Assembly (NCBI RefSeq): GCF_042453785.1
Contig: NC_091674.1
Span: forward strand, 28,469,501-28,533,500
Direction of reading: 5' to 3'
DNA from: Malus domestica
Taxonomy: Eukaryota > Streptophyta > Magnoliopsida > Rosales > Rosaceae
Length of the DNA: 64,000 nucleotides
The notes beneath the pieces are model-generated. The model made no database searches, was not told where the DNA came from, and saw only the letters and a program-made list of their open reading frames with translations. Position 1 is the stretch's first letter, and each line of letters opens with the position of its first letter. Position numbers and translations under genes: made by a program. This document shows positions 46,311-58,807 of the stretch, in pieces.

Positions 46311-46861
46311 ATTATCAAATTTTAAAATAAAAAATGTACACTCACTCATTTAGCTTTGAAATTTAGCATCAAGTTTTACACTATATGGATTACTCTTTAT
46401 TTCTTACCAAATTCCAGTAAATTCACTTTGTCACTTTTTGTGAGGAGGAGGGTGTTATAGTTTCTTTGCGTGCAAGTTGATGATATCACATTCATATCCA
46501 GAATCTTGACCTCAAACAATTTTCCATTGAACATCTAAATAAAGTAATTAGCGCTTATTTTTACCATTGTCACTCAACTCTTGCAATTCAGAAATTTTTT
46601 AGCATGTCGGGCACACAGTCCAGTTTACCAAATATAATATTATAATTAGTTGAAAATTTGAAAAAAAATTATTTTTAGCTACGTCTCTTGGAACTCAATT
46701 TTAATCTCATTTTGCTACTTGTAACTCAAAAGTCGCAACTTTACGCATTGAAACTCAAAGTTTGCTTCATTTTGCCCCTGAAACCTGAAACTTGAAATCG
46801 TCTCTATAAAACTTAAAGTAGAACGAATTGATTTATTACAATTTTTATTGCATATTTTAAT
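46311..46861. other. Intergenic DNA, no gene seen
   Basis: Nothing supported. Confidence 0.4.
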
Positions 46862-47032
46862 GGGTAATGTTAGGGAGACTAAAATTTTAAACCAAATTTG
46901 CAAACCAAATCATGTGTCACCAACAAAAAATAAGCACGTTAATCAACGTTTAAGTAATAATTCAATCATCAACAACCACATCATTTGGTTTATAAATTTA
47001 GCTTAAAAATTTTAATCTCCCTGCCATTACTC
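46862..47032. mobile_element. MITE, GGTAATGYTAGGGAGA family, copy 3
   Basis: GGGTAATGTTAGGGAGACTA, AAATTTTAAACCAAATTTGC, AATAAGCACGTTAATCAACG on the left and AAAAATTTTAATCTCCCTGC, CATTACTC on the right. Very close to the copy at 41220. Confidence 0.85.
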
Positions 47033-47262
47033 TCTTTTAATTAGTTTTTTTCTTCCTTTATCTTCTTTCTTTGATTTGAAGTTTTTTCATGCGACGTAAC
47101 CTTGTAACTAATTCATTAAAGTAACAATTACGTCTTCGTCGTGTCAGTTGTTCTCGAGGCTTTAGTCATTAGCACCACTCAACCACAATGATTATATTGA
47201 TTAGATTGTCATATTTGGCAGAATATTTTTGGAAATAAAAAAATAAAAATTACACACACAAA

Positions 47263-47435
47263 TACGAGAAATTTTTAGTTGTGACAGAAATACGGATGAT
47301 ACATCACGTGTTTTTATGTAAGTGGTGGAAAATTTTAATTTTTAAATTATTAACCTTTTAACCACATAACTCACCATTTATATAAGGATACGTGATGTAC
47401 CACCTTTTGTGACGGTTACATTAAAAAATCTCTCT
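47263..47435. mobile_element. MITE, CACGTGATGTACCAC family, copy 2
   Basis: Left GAGAAATTTTTAGTTGTGAC, GATGATACATCACGTGTTTT and right AGGATACGTGATGTACCACC, TTTTGTGACGGTTACATTAA, AAAATCTCTC are inverted, with an AT-rich loop. Confidence 0.75.
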
Positions 47436-47439
47436 ACAA

Positions 47440-49027
47440 ACACAAGCGATAAGTGATTTCCGAACATTCATTTATTTCTATTTTGTATATGTTTATTTTA
47501 TTGGAGAATTAAAATAATATTAAGAAATCCATGTAAATAGACGTGTGGGGAAGGAGATGAATGATGTGTAAAAATCATTTTTCAATACAAATTTGTAAAG
47601 TCCCGGAAATTACAAATTTGTCTTTGGTGGTTATAAGGACCAACATGCGATGTAATTTTGAATTTACAGAGAAAATTTTCAGTATGCTGAGACTGAGAGC
47701 ACGGTTCGATACATCAAGTGACATAATATAAATGGTTGAAAAAAAAATTTAAATATCAAACTATTTGTATTATGATACTTAATATATTGAACCGTGTTAT
47801 CGATACATTGAAAATTCCATGGTTGGTAATGAATCAAATGACACCAAAAAGTATCTTCGTTCATGCATTTAACACTAATCATAGTTTCAAGGCAAATCAT
47901 AACACGGTGAGACCTATGCATTTCCCAATTAAGTCCATAATTATTGTAAAAGTTTATGCGTATAATCATTCTGATTTTTGACATGTTTGAATATGAGTTA
48001 TTCCAATTCTATAATTATCTTACCAACATATAAAATTACAAATAACATCGATCATGAAGAGTAGTTGGTCGTATTTTTATTTCTTCTCTTCCACTATTCA
48101 TGACTTCTCTAATTCATAATTTTTCTAATTTCAAATAAGTAAACATAACAGAAATTTATTTTGAAGGCTAACATCTGACAAGCGAATGAGTTATGAGTGT
48201 TCTCCTCGTTATCAGGCAATGTCCATGGGCCCACAACAAACCAATTATAATTTATAACGGACTATACTCGATTCTTGACAAGTTTAGAACCACATCTTCT
48301 TACATAATATAATAAGTCAGTTATAGTGCAACACATGTGACTGTTCAATAGTCATTAATAGCATGTCCATTGTTTATTAGAAACAAGATGATACGTACAG
48401 AGACATGAGTTAGTCGGATTATTCAATGTGTTTGCCCCCTTGCAGCCAAGTTCAAATTTTCTTTCCCATAATTATAGTAGTTGAGATTATATTGTACCGT
48501 TGATCACAAAACCTATTGTAATAATAAACGGCTCGTCTCGCTGTGACCTTCTCTTGAATTCTCAAAACTTCTGTCGCTCCATCTTGCAAAGGCCGAAAAG
48601 TCATCGTTGTCTTGGCTGTGCTACCAAAGGCTCATGGGGAAGTCGGAAACAAAAGGATATTGTTACATCATTATACATCATTAAAGATATGGGTCTAAAC
48701 CCAAGTATTACCTATTCATAACTAATGAAAAATAATAATAAAATTGCATTAAATTATTAATTGAATTAGGAAAATAGAAGTAGTCTAATAACTAGTAAGT
48801 GCTGGTGGAGTGTGTCCCCTATTGAAACCCAAATATTTTTGAAGTTAAATATTAAATATGTTTATGTTCTTCGTTTTTATTTTCCGGAAACAGAAGTGGT
48901 AGAGAGAATCTAGAACCTCATAAAACAATGCCCACTTGCTCGAAAAACCAAAATCAAACACATGATAATCGAGAAAGGGAGAGACTTTGTTGGGTGTGGA
49001 CCAACTCTCATGTTTCTTCTTATGTAA
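47440..49027. other. AT-rich intergenic DNA with scattered repeat scraps
   Basis: 47697-47815 holds a diverged inverted pair (CACGGTTCGATACATCAAGT and AACCGTGTTATCGATACATT). The frame at 48500-48721 has no recognised domain. No gene accepted. Confidence 0.4.
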
Positions 49028-49196
49028 GTGAGAGATTTTTTCAGTGTGATCGATACACAGAATATTATATTATATGTTATTATACAAATAGTGAAATATG
49101 TATGTTAAAAAATTAATAATTTAAAAAATAAAATTTATGACCACTTCTATTAAAACACGTGATGTACCACTTTTGTTTTCTCGTAATTAAAAATTT
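49028..49196. mobile_element. MITE, CACGTGATGTACCAC family, copy 3
   Basis: AGTGAGAGATTTTTTCAGTG, GATCGATACACAG on the left and AACACGTGATGTACCACTTT, TGTTTTCTCGTAATTAAAAA on the right form diverged inverted ends around an AT-rich core. Confidence 0.6.
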
Positions 49197-49345
49197 AGAA
49201 ATTTTAACGAAAACTCCACAGTATTGTTTACTTTAACGAAAAACTACATTTTTACACTGAAAAGTCAAACTTGATACCATTCACTTTACCCTTTATTATT
49301 TTATCTTTAACATTAAAATTCAAAATTTCCAAACTCTTTTCTTTA
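49197..49345. mobile_element. Dispersed repeat, AACGAAAAAC family, copy 3
   Basis: TTTAACGAAAACTCCACAGT, TTTAACGAAAAACTACATTT, ACACTGAAAAGTCAAACTTG, CCATTCACTTTACCCTTTAT. It ends about 60 bp before the CT-rich leader of the DUF863 gene, so it sits in that gene's promoter. Confidence 0.75.
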
Positions 49346-49402
49346 ATTACCGTCAAAATTTCTCCATGTAAGTGTCGTTTTTCCTGTGGGTTTTCTTATC
49401 AG

Positions 49403-49438
<36 letters not shown>
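49403..49438. repeat. CT microsatellite in the probable 5' leader of the DUF863 gene
   Basis: About 16 CT units with one interruption. CT tracts near plant transcription starts are common. Confidence 0.9.
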
Positions 49439-50503
49439 AAAATCTACTTAGAAAAAATGGCCCAGCGGATCCGAACTTTCATCGTTTATCCTTTATTTTT
49501 TTCATGGTATTTCCAAAATGCTTATACATTTTTTTTATGTTCGAGCTCTGTTGGGTACTGTGTTATTCTGATTCCTGATTCATGGGTTGTTCTTGTTTTG
49601 CTGTGTTTTCTGCTGCAGAGGAATCCAGAGTCCTGGAATGACTGATTCCTTGATGGGGTTTTGAGAAGGAGCTGGAATAGAAACTATGCATCAAATTTCA
49701 GGTGGGTTTTTTTGTGTATTTTTATTGGCAGAGGTGATTCCTTTAAATCTTTTTATTTATGAGTAAAAGGTGTTTCATTTGATGGATTTGTTGTATTTTC
49801 CTTTTCTGTTTCTTTGCTAATTTTTCTTTTTTCATATGTTTGATCTGTAAAATATGCATCCATGAACTAGGAAACCAAAAGGATGGAATTTTTAACCACA
49901 TTTTCTCAAAAGAATTTTTGTTTTAGTAATTTGTGCTTCTGGGTTTTTTAAATTATTCTGATTTTGTTTTCCTTTTTAATCATTGATTTCTGAGTTCCCC
50001 GGGAATTTTGGGATATATTTTATTGTGACTTTTACATTCATCTTTCCTATGTGAATATATAAGTTGAAGAAAATCTGGATATGGGGAAATGAATAAATTA
50101 CTCTGTGTGTGATTTCTGAGTTTGTTTCATGTTCTTAATGTTGTTTCCATGTTTACTTGTCTGGCGGCTTTTACTGTAATGGATTATCTTGAGTTAGCGC
50201 AGCCGTCCAAAGCATGCGCCTTCCGATCTTCATAGAGCGATGACATGTTCCTTCTTCCCCTTTTTCCGAAAATGATTTCAAATCGACTCCCCTGGAGAGG
50301 ATCATTGTAGCCTAACAGTTTTAAGGCTTGTCCTGGTTCTCTTTGGATTTCGACAGTTCATCTATACAGTGCAGACTAACTCATTCTGATTTCTGTGCAT
50401 TGCACGTTTTCTTTCTGATGGAACTGAGAGCGCTCACGCGCAGCTATACTTAATTGTCTTATCCAGTAAATTGTGTGCTTCATTACATGTAGATTTTCTG
50501 CAA
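49439..50503 (+). other. Probable 5' UTR exon and leader intron of the DUF863 gene
   Basis: A leader-like stretch ends at about 49700 (AAATTTCAG|GTGGG), and an acceptor ACATGTAG lies at about 50492, just before the ATG. The start codon is thus reached only after an about 0.8-kb leader intron. The frame at 49271-49645 is not regarded as real. Confidence 0.5.
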
Positions 50504-53500
50504 ATGGGGGCAAACATCCAGTGCAACAGCTATTTCCCAGGATATTATGCCTCAGGGAATCATAACTTAATTGCTAATGACAGTAAAAGGAAGCATAACT
50601 TATCTACGGACCATTTCGAGTACTACAAGGAGGCACTAAAGCAGACAATGCTCAAGCAAGACACAATATTTAGGAATCAGGTATACTATTTCATCCATTC
50701 GTGTCGTGAATAATATGCAGCATTTTGTATTTATTGAGCTTAGTACATTCAAATCATTTTGTCATAACTCTTCCTAAACCAATTTTCACTTGTCACTTGT
50801 TAATACTTAGAATGGTTCATAAACAATAAATTGTAGTTGCGGCAAAACATCGAGTCATAATGTAATGAAAACCATGCTGCTATCTTTTGTTTTGGCCACA
50901 ATATCTTTGGTATTCGCAAGTTTTATAGAATTTCACAAACACTTAAATATGCCTATATTGTCTTCTGTTCATCCAGGTTCAGGACCTTCATCGGCTTTAC
51001 GGAAGACAAAGGGAATTAATGGATGAAATAAGAAGGAATGAATTCGAGAAACATCAGCAGAAGATGGAGGCTTCATGGTTGACTACTGATTTGTCTCGGA
51101 GCTCATCTGTTTGTGTTCAAAAGACACTTCACGTTCCTTCCTTGCCTTTGGTAAACCCTGCATGCAGTCAAATCTCTGTTTCTGTTGCTGAAAGTTTCCA
51201 GTCACCTTCATGTTTTGTTCGAGGGAGGGACATACAGACATGCTCTTATCCTACTCAAACTGAAGGTCGTTCAGGAGACTCTGAATCGTTGGAATCCAAA
51301 TGCAACAAATTTCAGAAGAACTTCTTGGATCTCGAACTTCCAGCGGATGCATACATTGATGATGAAGGAGAAGGATTCTTAGTAGATGGAAAGGTTTCTG
51401 AAGCACCTCAGGTTTCAAGTTCTCGTTTGATAAGATTTCCGGAGGCTGTATGTAATGGTGATGCAAAACAATTTCTTGGCACTGATGGATATAGTTCTGT
51501 TTCGGAAGATGATACGTCAACTACTGCATCATTACAAAAAGGTTCAGTTGGCTTAAATTATCTGCATAAGCTTGAGAAAGGAACATCTCCTACATCAGGC
51601 CTTCAGTTTTTATCTAAGGAATATATCCAAGACACCTGGAAAAGACAGGATTTTGAAGTTTGCTCAAATGTCCTACTGCAAGAGAGAAAAAGGAAACAAG
51701 AGTTGCCGTCCACTGACGAAGCTGGTAAGAATTTTACTGTAAGGTGGAAATAAAGCTCCAGTTTCTTCATTTTTTTTTTCTTTTAAAGAATTACAACTCT
51801 TATAAGTATATTTATTCTTAGTTCTAATACTACGATAATTTGTGATCAGCTTGAATAGCTATAATCACCGGAAATGTTCTTATATTGGATGTGTTTATCT
51901 TTCAGAGAAAAGGAAAAGAACCTTGAATTCTTTTCCTCCAGGATCTCATGCAGATAAATTATGTCCTTCATCTAGTTTATTGCATGAGGAGCTCAAGGCA
52001 GCTGAACCTCCAACCCTTCATCAGAGTAACCAGAATTCATGGAGTGGAAGAACAATTTTCGGTCTACAGAACCCCAGAAGTTATAGCCAATCTGGACCAA
52101 GCGGAGCTTCTTCCATGTGCACGCCATATGAACATATTCCTCAGGGCAAGATGGAAAATTCAGGGGCCTCATGCAGTGCAGCTATAAGAAAACCTGTACA
52201 TGACTTTGCACGGTTCCCAATGGCAGTTCAAGCACTCCCATGTTTTAACACCCCCGTACCATTTGGTACTTGTTCTAAATCATCAACGGTAAGGCCTGGG
52301 ATCAATGGTGACAGGCTACAGTTGAAAAATGATTTGAGATCTAGCACAAAACATGGTAGTGCCTTCTTTCTTGATGATAACTTTAGCAATGGCTCCCAGT
52401 TGGAATCCAAGAATTCACAGCCACACATCAGTTTTGATAATCTGATCCGGACCAGTGACAATTTAGTGATTGAACTGCCTGGAGTAAAAAAAGATGTGAT
52501 GGATTCCGCAAATATCAAGTCTCTTAAGGATATTAACTTGAATTGTGTGCCTACTGGCTGTTCTCTGGATGCGGCAGTTTCTCAGTGTTTCCAAGCCACA
52601 ACCGGATCAGAAAAACTTGAAGCTTCTTGTGAGAGCTTGCCTTGGCATAGGCGAAAGCTTAATGGCAAAACTGACAAAGGATGTGAAGATTCAACCCAGG
52701 CGGGGGCAAGTGATTTCTCAAGTAAAATAATTCGTGAGTCTACTGGCCACCCCTCCAATTCCATTCTGAACCCACCTGAAGAAGTCAAGAAAAGAAGAAA
52801 AGTGGTGGTACTTGATTTAAACGCTGATTGTGATTCAGTGCTTGATGCAGAAATAGAACTTACAGGTCAGGTAGTAGAGAATGAATTTGATAGGAAAGAT
52901 TTTGGATTTCAAATTGCCCTGAACTCGTCCACAACTGGAGATGGGTTTTCACCAGCAAACTCTCTCTCAACTGGAATTCTTTTGGAGGCACCTGCTAGTC
53001 CAGAAAACAAGGAGTGTTCTCCACCAAGAGGAGAATCGGACGAAAATCAAGTTGAGACACCTTTTCTATTGCCAGGACAGGATGATCCGGAAAACAATGA
53101 GTTTTCTCCGCCGATAATACAATTTGATGAAAACCAAGTTGTCAGGAATGCAGCAGAATCTTTGGTTTCCATTTCATCATTTGACCTTCGTAGTTGTATC
53201 ATAAGGACCACGGACAAGCCACTTAAAAATTCATGTGCCTCCCTATGTTGGTTTGCTGGGATAGCATCTTCAGTTGTAGGTGGTCAAGAGAACGAGGGTA
53301 GAGTGGTTATCAGCGAGGAGCTTCTACCAGATGGAATGGACTACTTTGAGGTCATGACCTTGAGTTTAACTGAGACAAAAGTGGAAGAGTGCTGCTGCTG
53401 CTGTAGAAGTAGTGGCCACAAAAAGGAAGAGCCGGGTACCACTTCATTACCAAATCAGCCAAGGAAAGGCCGGAAGAGGGGAAGGCAGCGGAAGGATTTC

Positions 53501-53842
53501 CAGAGTGAAATTCTCCCAAACCTTGCTTCTTTGTCAAGGCATGAGGTGACCGAAGATCTTCAGACAATAGAAAAGTTAATTGAGTCTTCTGGTACAACAA
53601 GGTCGGTTAGATGCGCAACTAAACTTGGGTTGGCGAGGGGGAGGAAAAGGTCCAGCATTTCTCCGTCCACTGTAACCGAGAATAGTTTGGAATCACTGTT
53701 GACGCAGATTGGTGCCAAAAGTCAGTTCGGAAAAGGGGAGAGAAGTATGATTTGTTGGGGACAGGTAACTAGGCGGCATAGAGGGCAGAGATATCCAGTT
53801 AGCAAGCCTTGGCTTATTTCAGGCCAAGCATGGCAAGAGTGA
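50504..53842 (+). CDS. DUF863 family protein, 953 aa, function unknown
   Basis: Plant-specific DUF863 protein (Arabidopsis relatives At1g13940, At1g26620, At1g69360), large and mostly disordered, probably nuclear. Exons: 50504-50680, 50977-51724, 51906-53842, GT-AG with matching phase. The N-terminus MGANIQCNSYFPGYYASG and the helix EALKQTMLKQDTIFRNQVQDLHRLYGRQRELMDEI are the family signature. Later come basic KKRRKVVVLDLNADCD, the conserved block LCWFAGIASSVVGG...ELLPDGMDYFEVMTLSLTE, a basic cluster GRKRGRQRKDFQ (likely nuclear targeting), and a C-terminal WGQVTRRHRGQRYPVSKPW. VLDLNADCD and DLELPADAY carry a DLN/DLE-L-type motif that could recruit TOPLESS corepressors (inference). Acceptor usage at 51906 keeps the frame (GAG AAA AGG). 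Length agrees with the family. Confidence 0.9.
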
Positions 53843-54588
53843 CGGTAAACCGTCTGTTTTTATGCTCATTTGGTGATGTTTTTGTGAATCAAATAGCTTG
53901 TTTTGTAAGTATTCTCCAGACCATAGTTCATACATGTGGATATATATATATATATATATATTTGGGGTGGAGAAGAAAAGAACCCATATTGCAGAATGAA
54001 AATTTCTCTTTTTAAAGCTCCGATTACAGTTCCGAATCTAATGAGCTTATCCAATCCAATCGTATGCACTGGATGAGACCAAAATGTGCTCATACTAAGA
54101 TCTTAATCTTTCCAAATAGTAGCCGTTTACAAAACTCAATACGAAAGGGGGCCATATTACAAACAACTTGTGGCGTCATTGCCTAAAACGTGAACAAAAT
54201 ACATATTGAGTGACGTGAGACCATGTGAAGCGTTGAGCTCAACAAACAAATAATTTGATCTGATACCATATTAATATGAACATCCAACTCAAAACCAATT
54301 AACTATGAGTGTAAAAACTCAACTTCATTTAAACTATTAGACAATACTTCATCGTATTAAGAGATTCCAACTCTCAACAGTTTACAAGTCGATAACTCGC
54401 TAGATGAAATTGAAATTTTGTTTAAGTTGAATTAAGCTTGTTTTTATGTCAAGCGTTATGAAAAAACAAAGGATAATAAAGAAATATAAATGAAGTAATA
54501 TAATAGCAAAAACTTATAATATACTCAAAGTTGGTGGTCCAAGAAAAAGAAGAATAAAATAACATAAATAACAATATTTGTAGGGTTA
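53843..54588. other. Intergenic gap between converging genes
   Basis: 3' UTRs of the plus-strand DUF863 and minus-strand FMO genes face each other here. A TA microsatellite lies at 53941-53961. Nothing else is supported. Confidence 0.45.
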
Positions 54589-57500
54589 TTAAATAGGAAA
54601 ATCAAAATCTTGAGGCCCAAGTTGAGTAAAATGTGGACTTTGAAGAGCCTCTTGAAGCAGATCATGATCATCCCACGAATCCCTATATGTTTCTAAGTCG
54701 GTGTCAGCATTTCTTAGTGCCGAAAGGCAAAGCTCTTTCCTCCATTCTTCCAAATGTGGGAACCCTATGTGATCCCCATATCTATCACAATACTGCAACA
54801 ACAAGCAAAACAAAAATGGTAGAGACCTTAGAATATGAGCAACAATGGCTTTACGAGTCACTGTGATCAGTAAATATGATATAGGTAATTTTATGGAAGT
54901 TTACCTCGAACTCGGCGATGTCGTGGGTGTTATGCTTCGGAATGCCAGCAACATCCCTTGAGTGGTAGAACTCCTTGATTGACTGCATCATGTCATCCCT
55001 TGATGGCAATGTTGTTTTGCCAGAGAGCAGTTGAGCTGTCCATTTTGCTTGTGACTCAAAAAAAGGAAACCCTATGATCTGGATCATATTGATTGATTAA
55101 TAAATATCATTTTTCACAAAAATTATTAAATTAGAACAAAAATTCTACCACACTCCAAAATACTCTATATTTTGAAGATTTTAAGTGTTAAATTTTTATC
55201 ATTGTATCTTTAACTAAAAATATGTTGTACATCTATATTTGAACGAATACTAGAAATTCTCGAATTAGATACGTTTAAGTTACCTTTCTAGGAATGCCTA
55301 CAAATGATAAAAAGGGAGCAAGCGATGGAGGGAAGGTATGCTCATACAAAGGCCCCACTCTGTCATCATCCACAGCTACTATTCCTTTGGTGTCAAGAAA
55401 GGGGAATGTGTATGAATACCTGCACACATCCCACTTGGAAAAATTAGTTTATAAACCAATTCAAAGGAATACAACTAGATGTGGTTCCATAATTTTAGTG
55501 CGGGGCCCACACAAAGTCTTTCAGTCAAAGGTCAAAAGACTACGGGTATCAATCACTTTCCAAAGCAAGTCCATCGTACGATCCGAAGGATATATGTTAT
55601 GCGGTTGTATTTCAAATTAATCACGATACATAATAGTACGTGAATGACTTTAAAATGTTATCAAATTGTCACAATAATATTCCATGTATAAATGATATTG
55701 GGTTGAAAATTTACCCAGTACAATATATGATAGTGTCTGCAATGATCCAAGAACCGTCTACAAATAACACCTTCCCGTCTTCTTGAAGTACATCTATCTG
55801 CATTTGGTTGCATTTAAACATTACATAGACGAAATCTGTTTGAACATAGTTTTATTCATAGTCTGAAATATTGATAATATCGATGAAATATGGAGGATAT
55901 TTCGGTTTTTTCGAATCACGGATATTTCAGAACATATCCATGTACATATCGTACGAATATTGACATTATTGATGATAATATCGGATCTATCTGCATTTGG
56001 TTGCATTTAAACATTACATAGACGAAATCTGTTTGAACATAGTTTTATTCATAGTCTGAAATATTGATAATATCGATGAAATATGGAGGATATTTCGGTT
56101 TTTTCGAATCACGGATATTTCAGAACATATCCATGTACATATCGTACGAATATTGACATTATTGATGATAATATCGGAAAATATCGATGTCGATAATTTC
56201 ACTCACACTTCAGCAATATTTTGTCAAAATATCGGTGTAATATCGCTAAAATATCAAAAATATCGATGTAAAGGAAGGAAAAAAAAAGAAAAAAAAAAGA
56301 AAAAAACATAGTCTGAAATATTGATAATATCGATGAAATATGGAGGATATTTCGGTTTTTTCGAATCACGGATATTTCAGAACATATCCATGTACATATC
56401 GTACGAATATTGACATTATTGATGATAATATCGGATCTATCTGCATTTGGTTGCATTTAAACATTACATAGACGAAATCTGTTTGAACATAGTTTTATTC
56501 ATAGTCTGAAATATTGATAATATCGATGAAATATGGAGGATATTTCGGTTTTTTCGAATCACGGATATTTCAGAACATATCCATGTACATATCGTACGAA
56601 TATTGACATTATTGATGATAATATCGGAAAATATCGATGTCGATAATTTCACTCACACTTCAGCAATATTTTGTCAAAATATCGGTGTAATATCGCTAAA
56701 ATATCGAAAATATCGATGTAAAGGAAGGAAAAAAAAAGAAAAAAAAAAGAAAAAAAGGGCAAAAAGGGAGGAAAAAAAACACAAAGGGGATTTGAACCCC
56801 TCCCATTTTACTCCTCCAACATCGTAACCATCATATATCATTTATGTTTTAGTGATAATATGCTAAAATATTTATATTTATATGAGTATCATGTTAACAA
56901 TTACATACAAAACTATTTTGAGGATTTATCATTTGATGAATACTCTTCACAATAAACTTACCCTACACATAGAGATGATGAAGATAGTGAAAATTTTGAA
57001 CCTCATAAGAAGAGAACTTTATGTGGTACTAAATCACTCATGTATCTTACCATGCAATGTATAAAGTGTAAAATATTGTAGTAAATCATTATTTGTAAAT
57101 GATTATGGTGTGTTTAATTTTTTTTTCATTAATTACTACATATTTTCTATACTCACAGTGTTTGTCAGCTCGCTGTATAATCAACTTAAATTAGTTAAAT
57201 CCATCATGTAATGCATTTCCTTCTATTTTTTTATAAACTAATAGATAATTGACTAAATAAACATTTTCCAAAGTTTCAATAAAAATTTCCAAGTTTTGCT
57301 TACAATTTCCGTGGTTTTTATTCAGTTTTTATCGATATCAATAATATCCCGTTATTTCCATCGAAATTTCCATGTTTTTTTACTACTGATATTTCCGATA
57401 TTATCGATATTTTATACTATGGTTTTATTTGCTTATAATCCAATCCTAAAGACGAAACGCGACGTTTCGCTGTAGAAGCTAATTTCTTGTACCTGGGGAC

Positions 57501-58740
57501 GAAGGTGCCAGTTTTCATGTTTGGTAATGACTTTGGACAAGCCCTCAGATATGTCAAGAGATTTGCCACTGAGGTAGATTGCCTTTGCCACATCCACTAG
57601 TTCCATTGATATATCTTGCCCACTTAGTGAAGTTCCAACCACCACCACAACCTGCAAATAGAGCACAAGGATCACTTCATCTCTTTTGTGCTAGAAACTT
57701 CCGTTGATCTATATGATATTATGTTAGACGACTACAAGTCTCCCAACGCTCTTAAGTTGTCAAGAAGTGAACCTACAATATGTTTCAAGCTAATAATCTA
57801 ATTAATAATTAACTACTATAATGCCTTGCCTCATCACGAAATGGCTCCGGAACCCTGTAAATGTGACTATGCATTTGCTTCCTCTTCCATGCATCCATTC
57901 CTAAACATGACCAAATTAAACCCACCTCAATTAAAAAGAAATAAAAAGGAAATAGAGAAAAAGAAAAAGAAAATTGAAACAACATATGATTATGATTATT
58001 AAAAAATGTGATTGTTATGCACTTGAGCTGTTCCTTTTAGTACCGTGTCATCGTCCATTTTCATATGAAAAATAAAGAGTTAAATGTATGTCAGTACGTA
58101 ATTGACCAAGATTAATGTTACAACAAAATTCTTGTTAGATATGACCTAGCATGGAACTAAAGAAATTGATCTAGTACGTACCTTTAATGGAGGGCAACCT
58201 TGGCTTAGAGTAATGACCGGTGGCCACAACCACCGCATCAAACACCTCCTCCACGAAACTCTCGGTCTTATTCTCCACACTCTTCACAACCCATTTCAGA
58301 TCTTTGCAACCAACTACATGATCTCCATTCAACATCCCCACATATGAAACCCTAGTATTGAACCTTATCAACTCTCTCAACCCAAACCAATCACAAAAAT
58401 CCTTGAGGTACAAAAGAAGCTCCGTATGGCCAGGAAACCTCCTCATGTCCCTACCTTTCTTGACTGCAAATGGAAAGTCAGTGAACCCCATAATCTCTCT
58501 TGGAGATATGAGCCTCAAAGAGGTGTAAAGACTGCTATGCACTTTTAGGGTAGGTGACCTTCCTAAGGGATCCTCTCCCTCCACATTTGGGTCGTACAGC
58601 CACTGCCCTCCCACATCATGGTTTTGTTCCAACACCACCACACTGTGACCTTCTTTCCTCAGCTCCCTTGCAGCTACAAGCCCTGAGGGTCCAGCTCCAA
58701 TCACGCATACATTTTTGGATTGGTAAGTTTCAGAAGCCAT
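54589..58740 (-). CDS. Flavin-containing monooxygenase, FMO GS-OX-like
   Basis: FAD- and NADPH-dependent monooxygenase of the plant S-oxygenation clade. My seven exons: 58740-58182, 57900-57830, 57651-57493, 55797-55715, 55419-55284, 55078-54905, 54792-54589, giving 461 aa, normal for the family. FAD site GAGPSG (15-20), GGQW (44-47), FMO motif FPGHTELLLY (102-111), ATGHYSKPRLP at the exon 1 end, NADPH site VVVVVGTSLSG (211-221). The tail reads YCDRYGD...FPHLEEWRKEL...YRDSWDD. Intron 2 has a GC donor (GAG|GCAAGG). Intron 3 is 1.7 kb and filled with ATATCGATA repeats. Arabidopsis relatives oxidise methylthioalkyl glucosinolates; outside Brassicales the substrate is unknown, so another sulfide is likely. 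A partial paralogue of its 5' end lies upstream at 61274. Confidence 0.92.
55792..56757. repeat. Nested tandem duplications carrying a copied splice acceptor
   Basis: ATCTATCTGCATTTGG begins at 55792 (where it spans the real exon 4 acceptor), 55985 and 56435, giving offsets of 193 and 450 bp. The 126-bp stretch from CATAGTCTGAAATATTG to GATGATAATATCGG appears four times (about 55856, 56049, 56307, 56499). The longer units continue with ATATCGATGTCGATAATTTC and an A-rich end. Copies are almost identical, so duplication is recent. Confidence 0.92.
56758..57425. mobile_element. ATATCGATA-rich dispersed repeat, copy 2, inside FMO intron 3
   Basis: Shares GGATTTGAACCCCTCCCATT, GTGATAATATGCTAAAATAT, GAAAATTTTGAACCTCATAA, TTTCCGTGGTTTTTATTCAG and the ATATTATCGATATTTTATAC edge with 22818-23905. 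It forms the far side of the repeat-filled intron. Confidence 0.75.
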
Positions 58741-58807
58741 GGTTGGTCTATGGGTAGGCTTGTGGATTTTTATTTTTCTCTTCTGGGTGTGGGAAATTTG
58801 GGAAAAG
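58741..58807 (-). promoter_or_regulatory. Immediate 5' flank of the FMO gene
   Basis: This stretch is closely conserved in the second copy at 61306-61370 (GTGGATTTTTATTTT and CTGGGTGTGG blocks), as part of the segmental duplication. Confidence 0.6.

Noticed and set aside
49271-49645. 124-codon plus frame before the DUF863 gene
   Set aside because: Mostly encoded by the CT microsatellite and AT-rich leader; the real start with the family signature is at 50504.
55821-56652. Repeated minus-strand peptides with SDIIINNVNIRTICTWICSEI
   Set aside because: Arise from the tandem intronic repeats; no start context or homology, and they lie inside an FMO intron.
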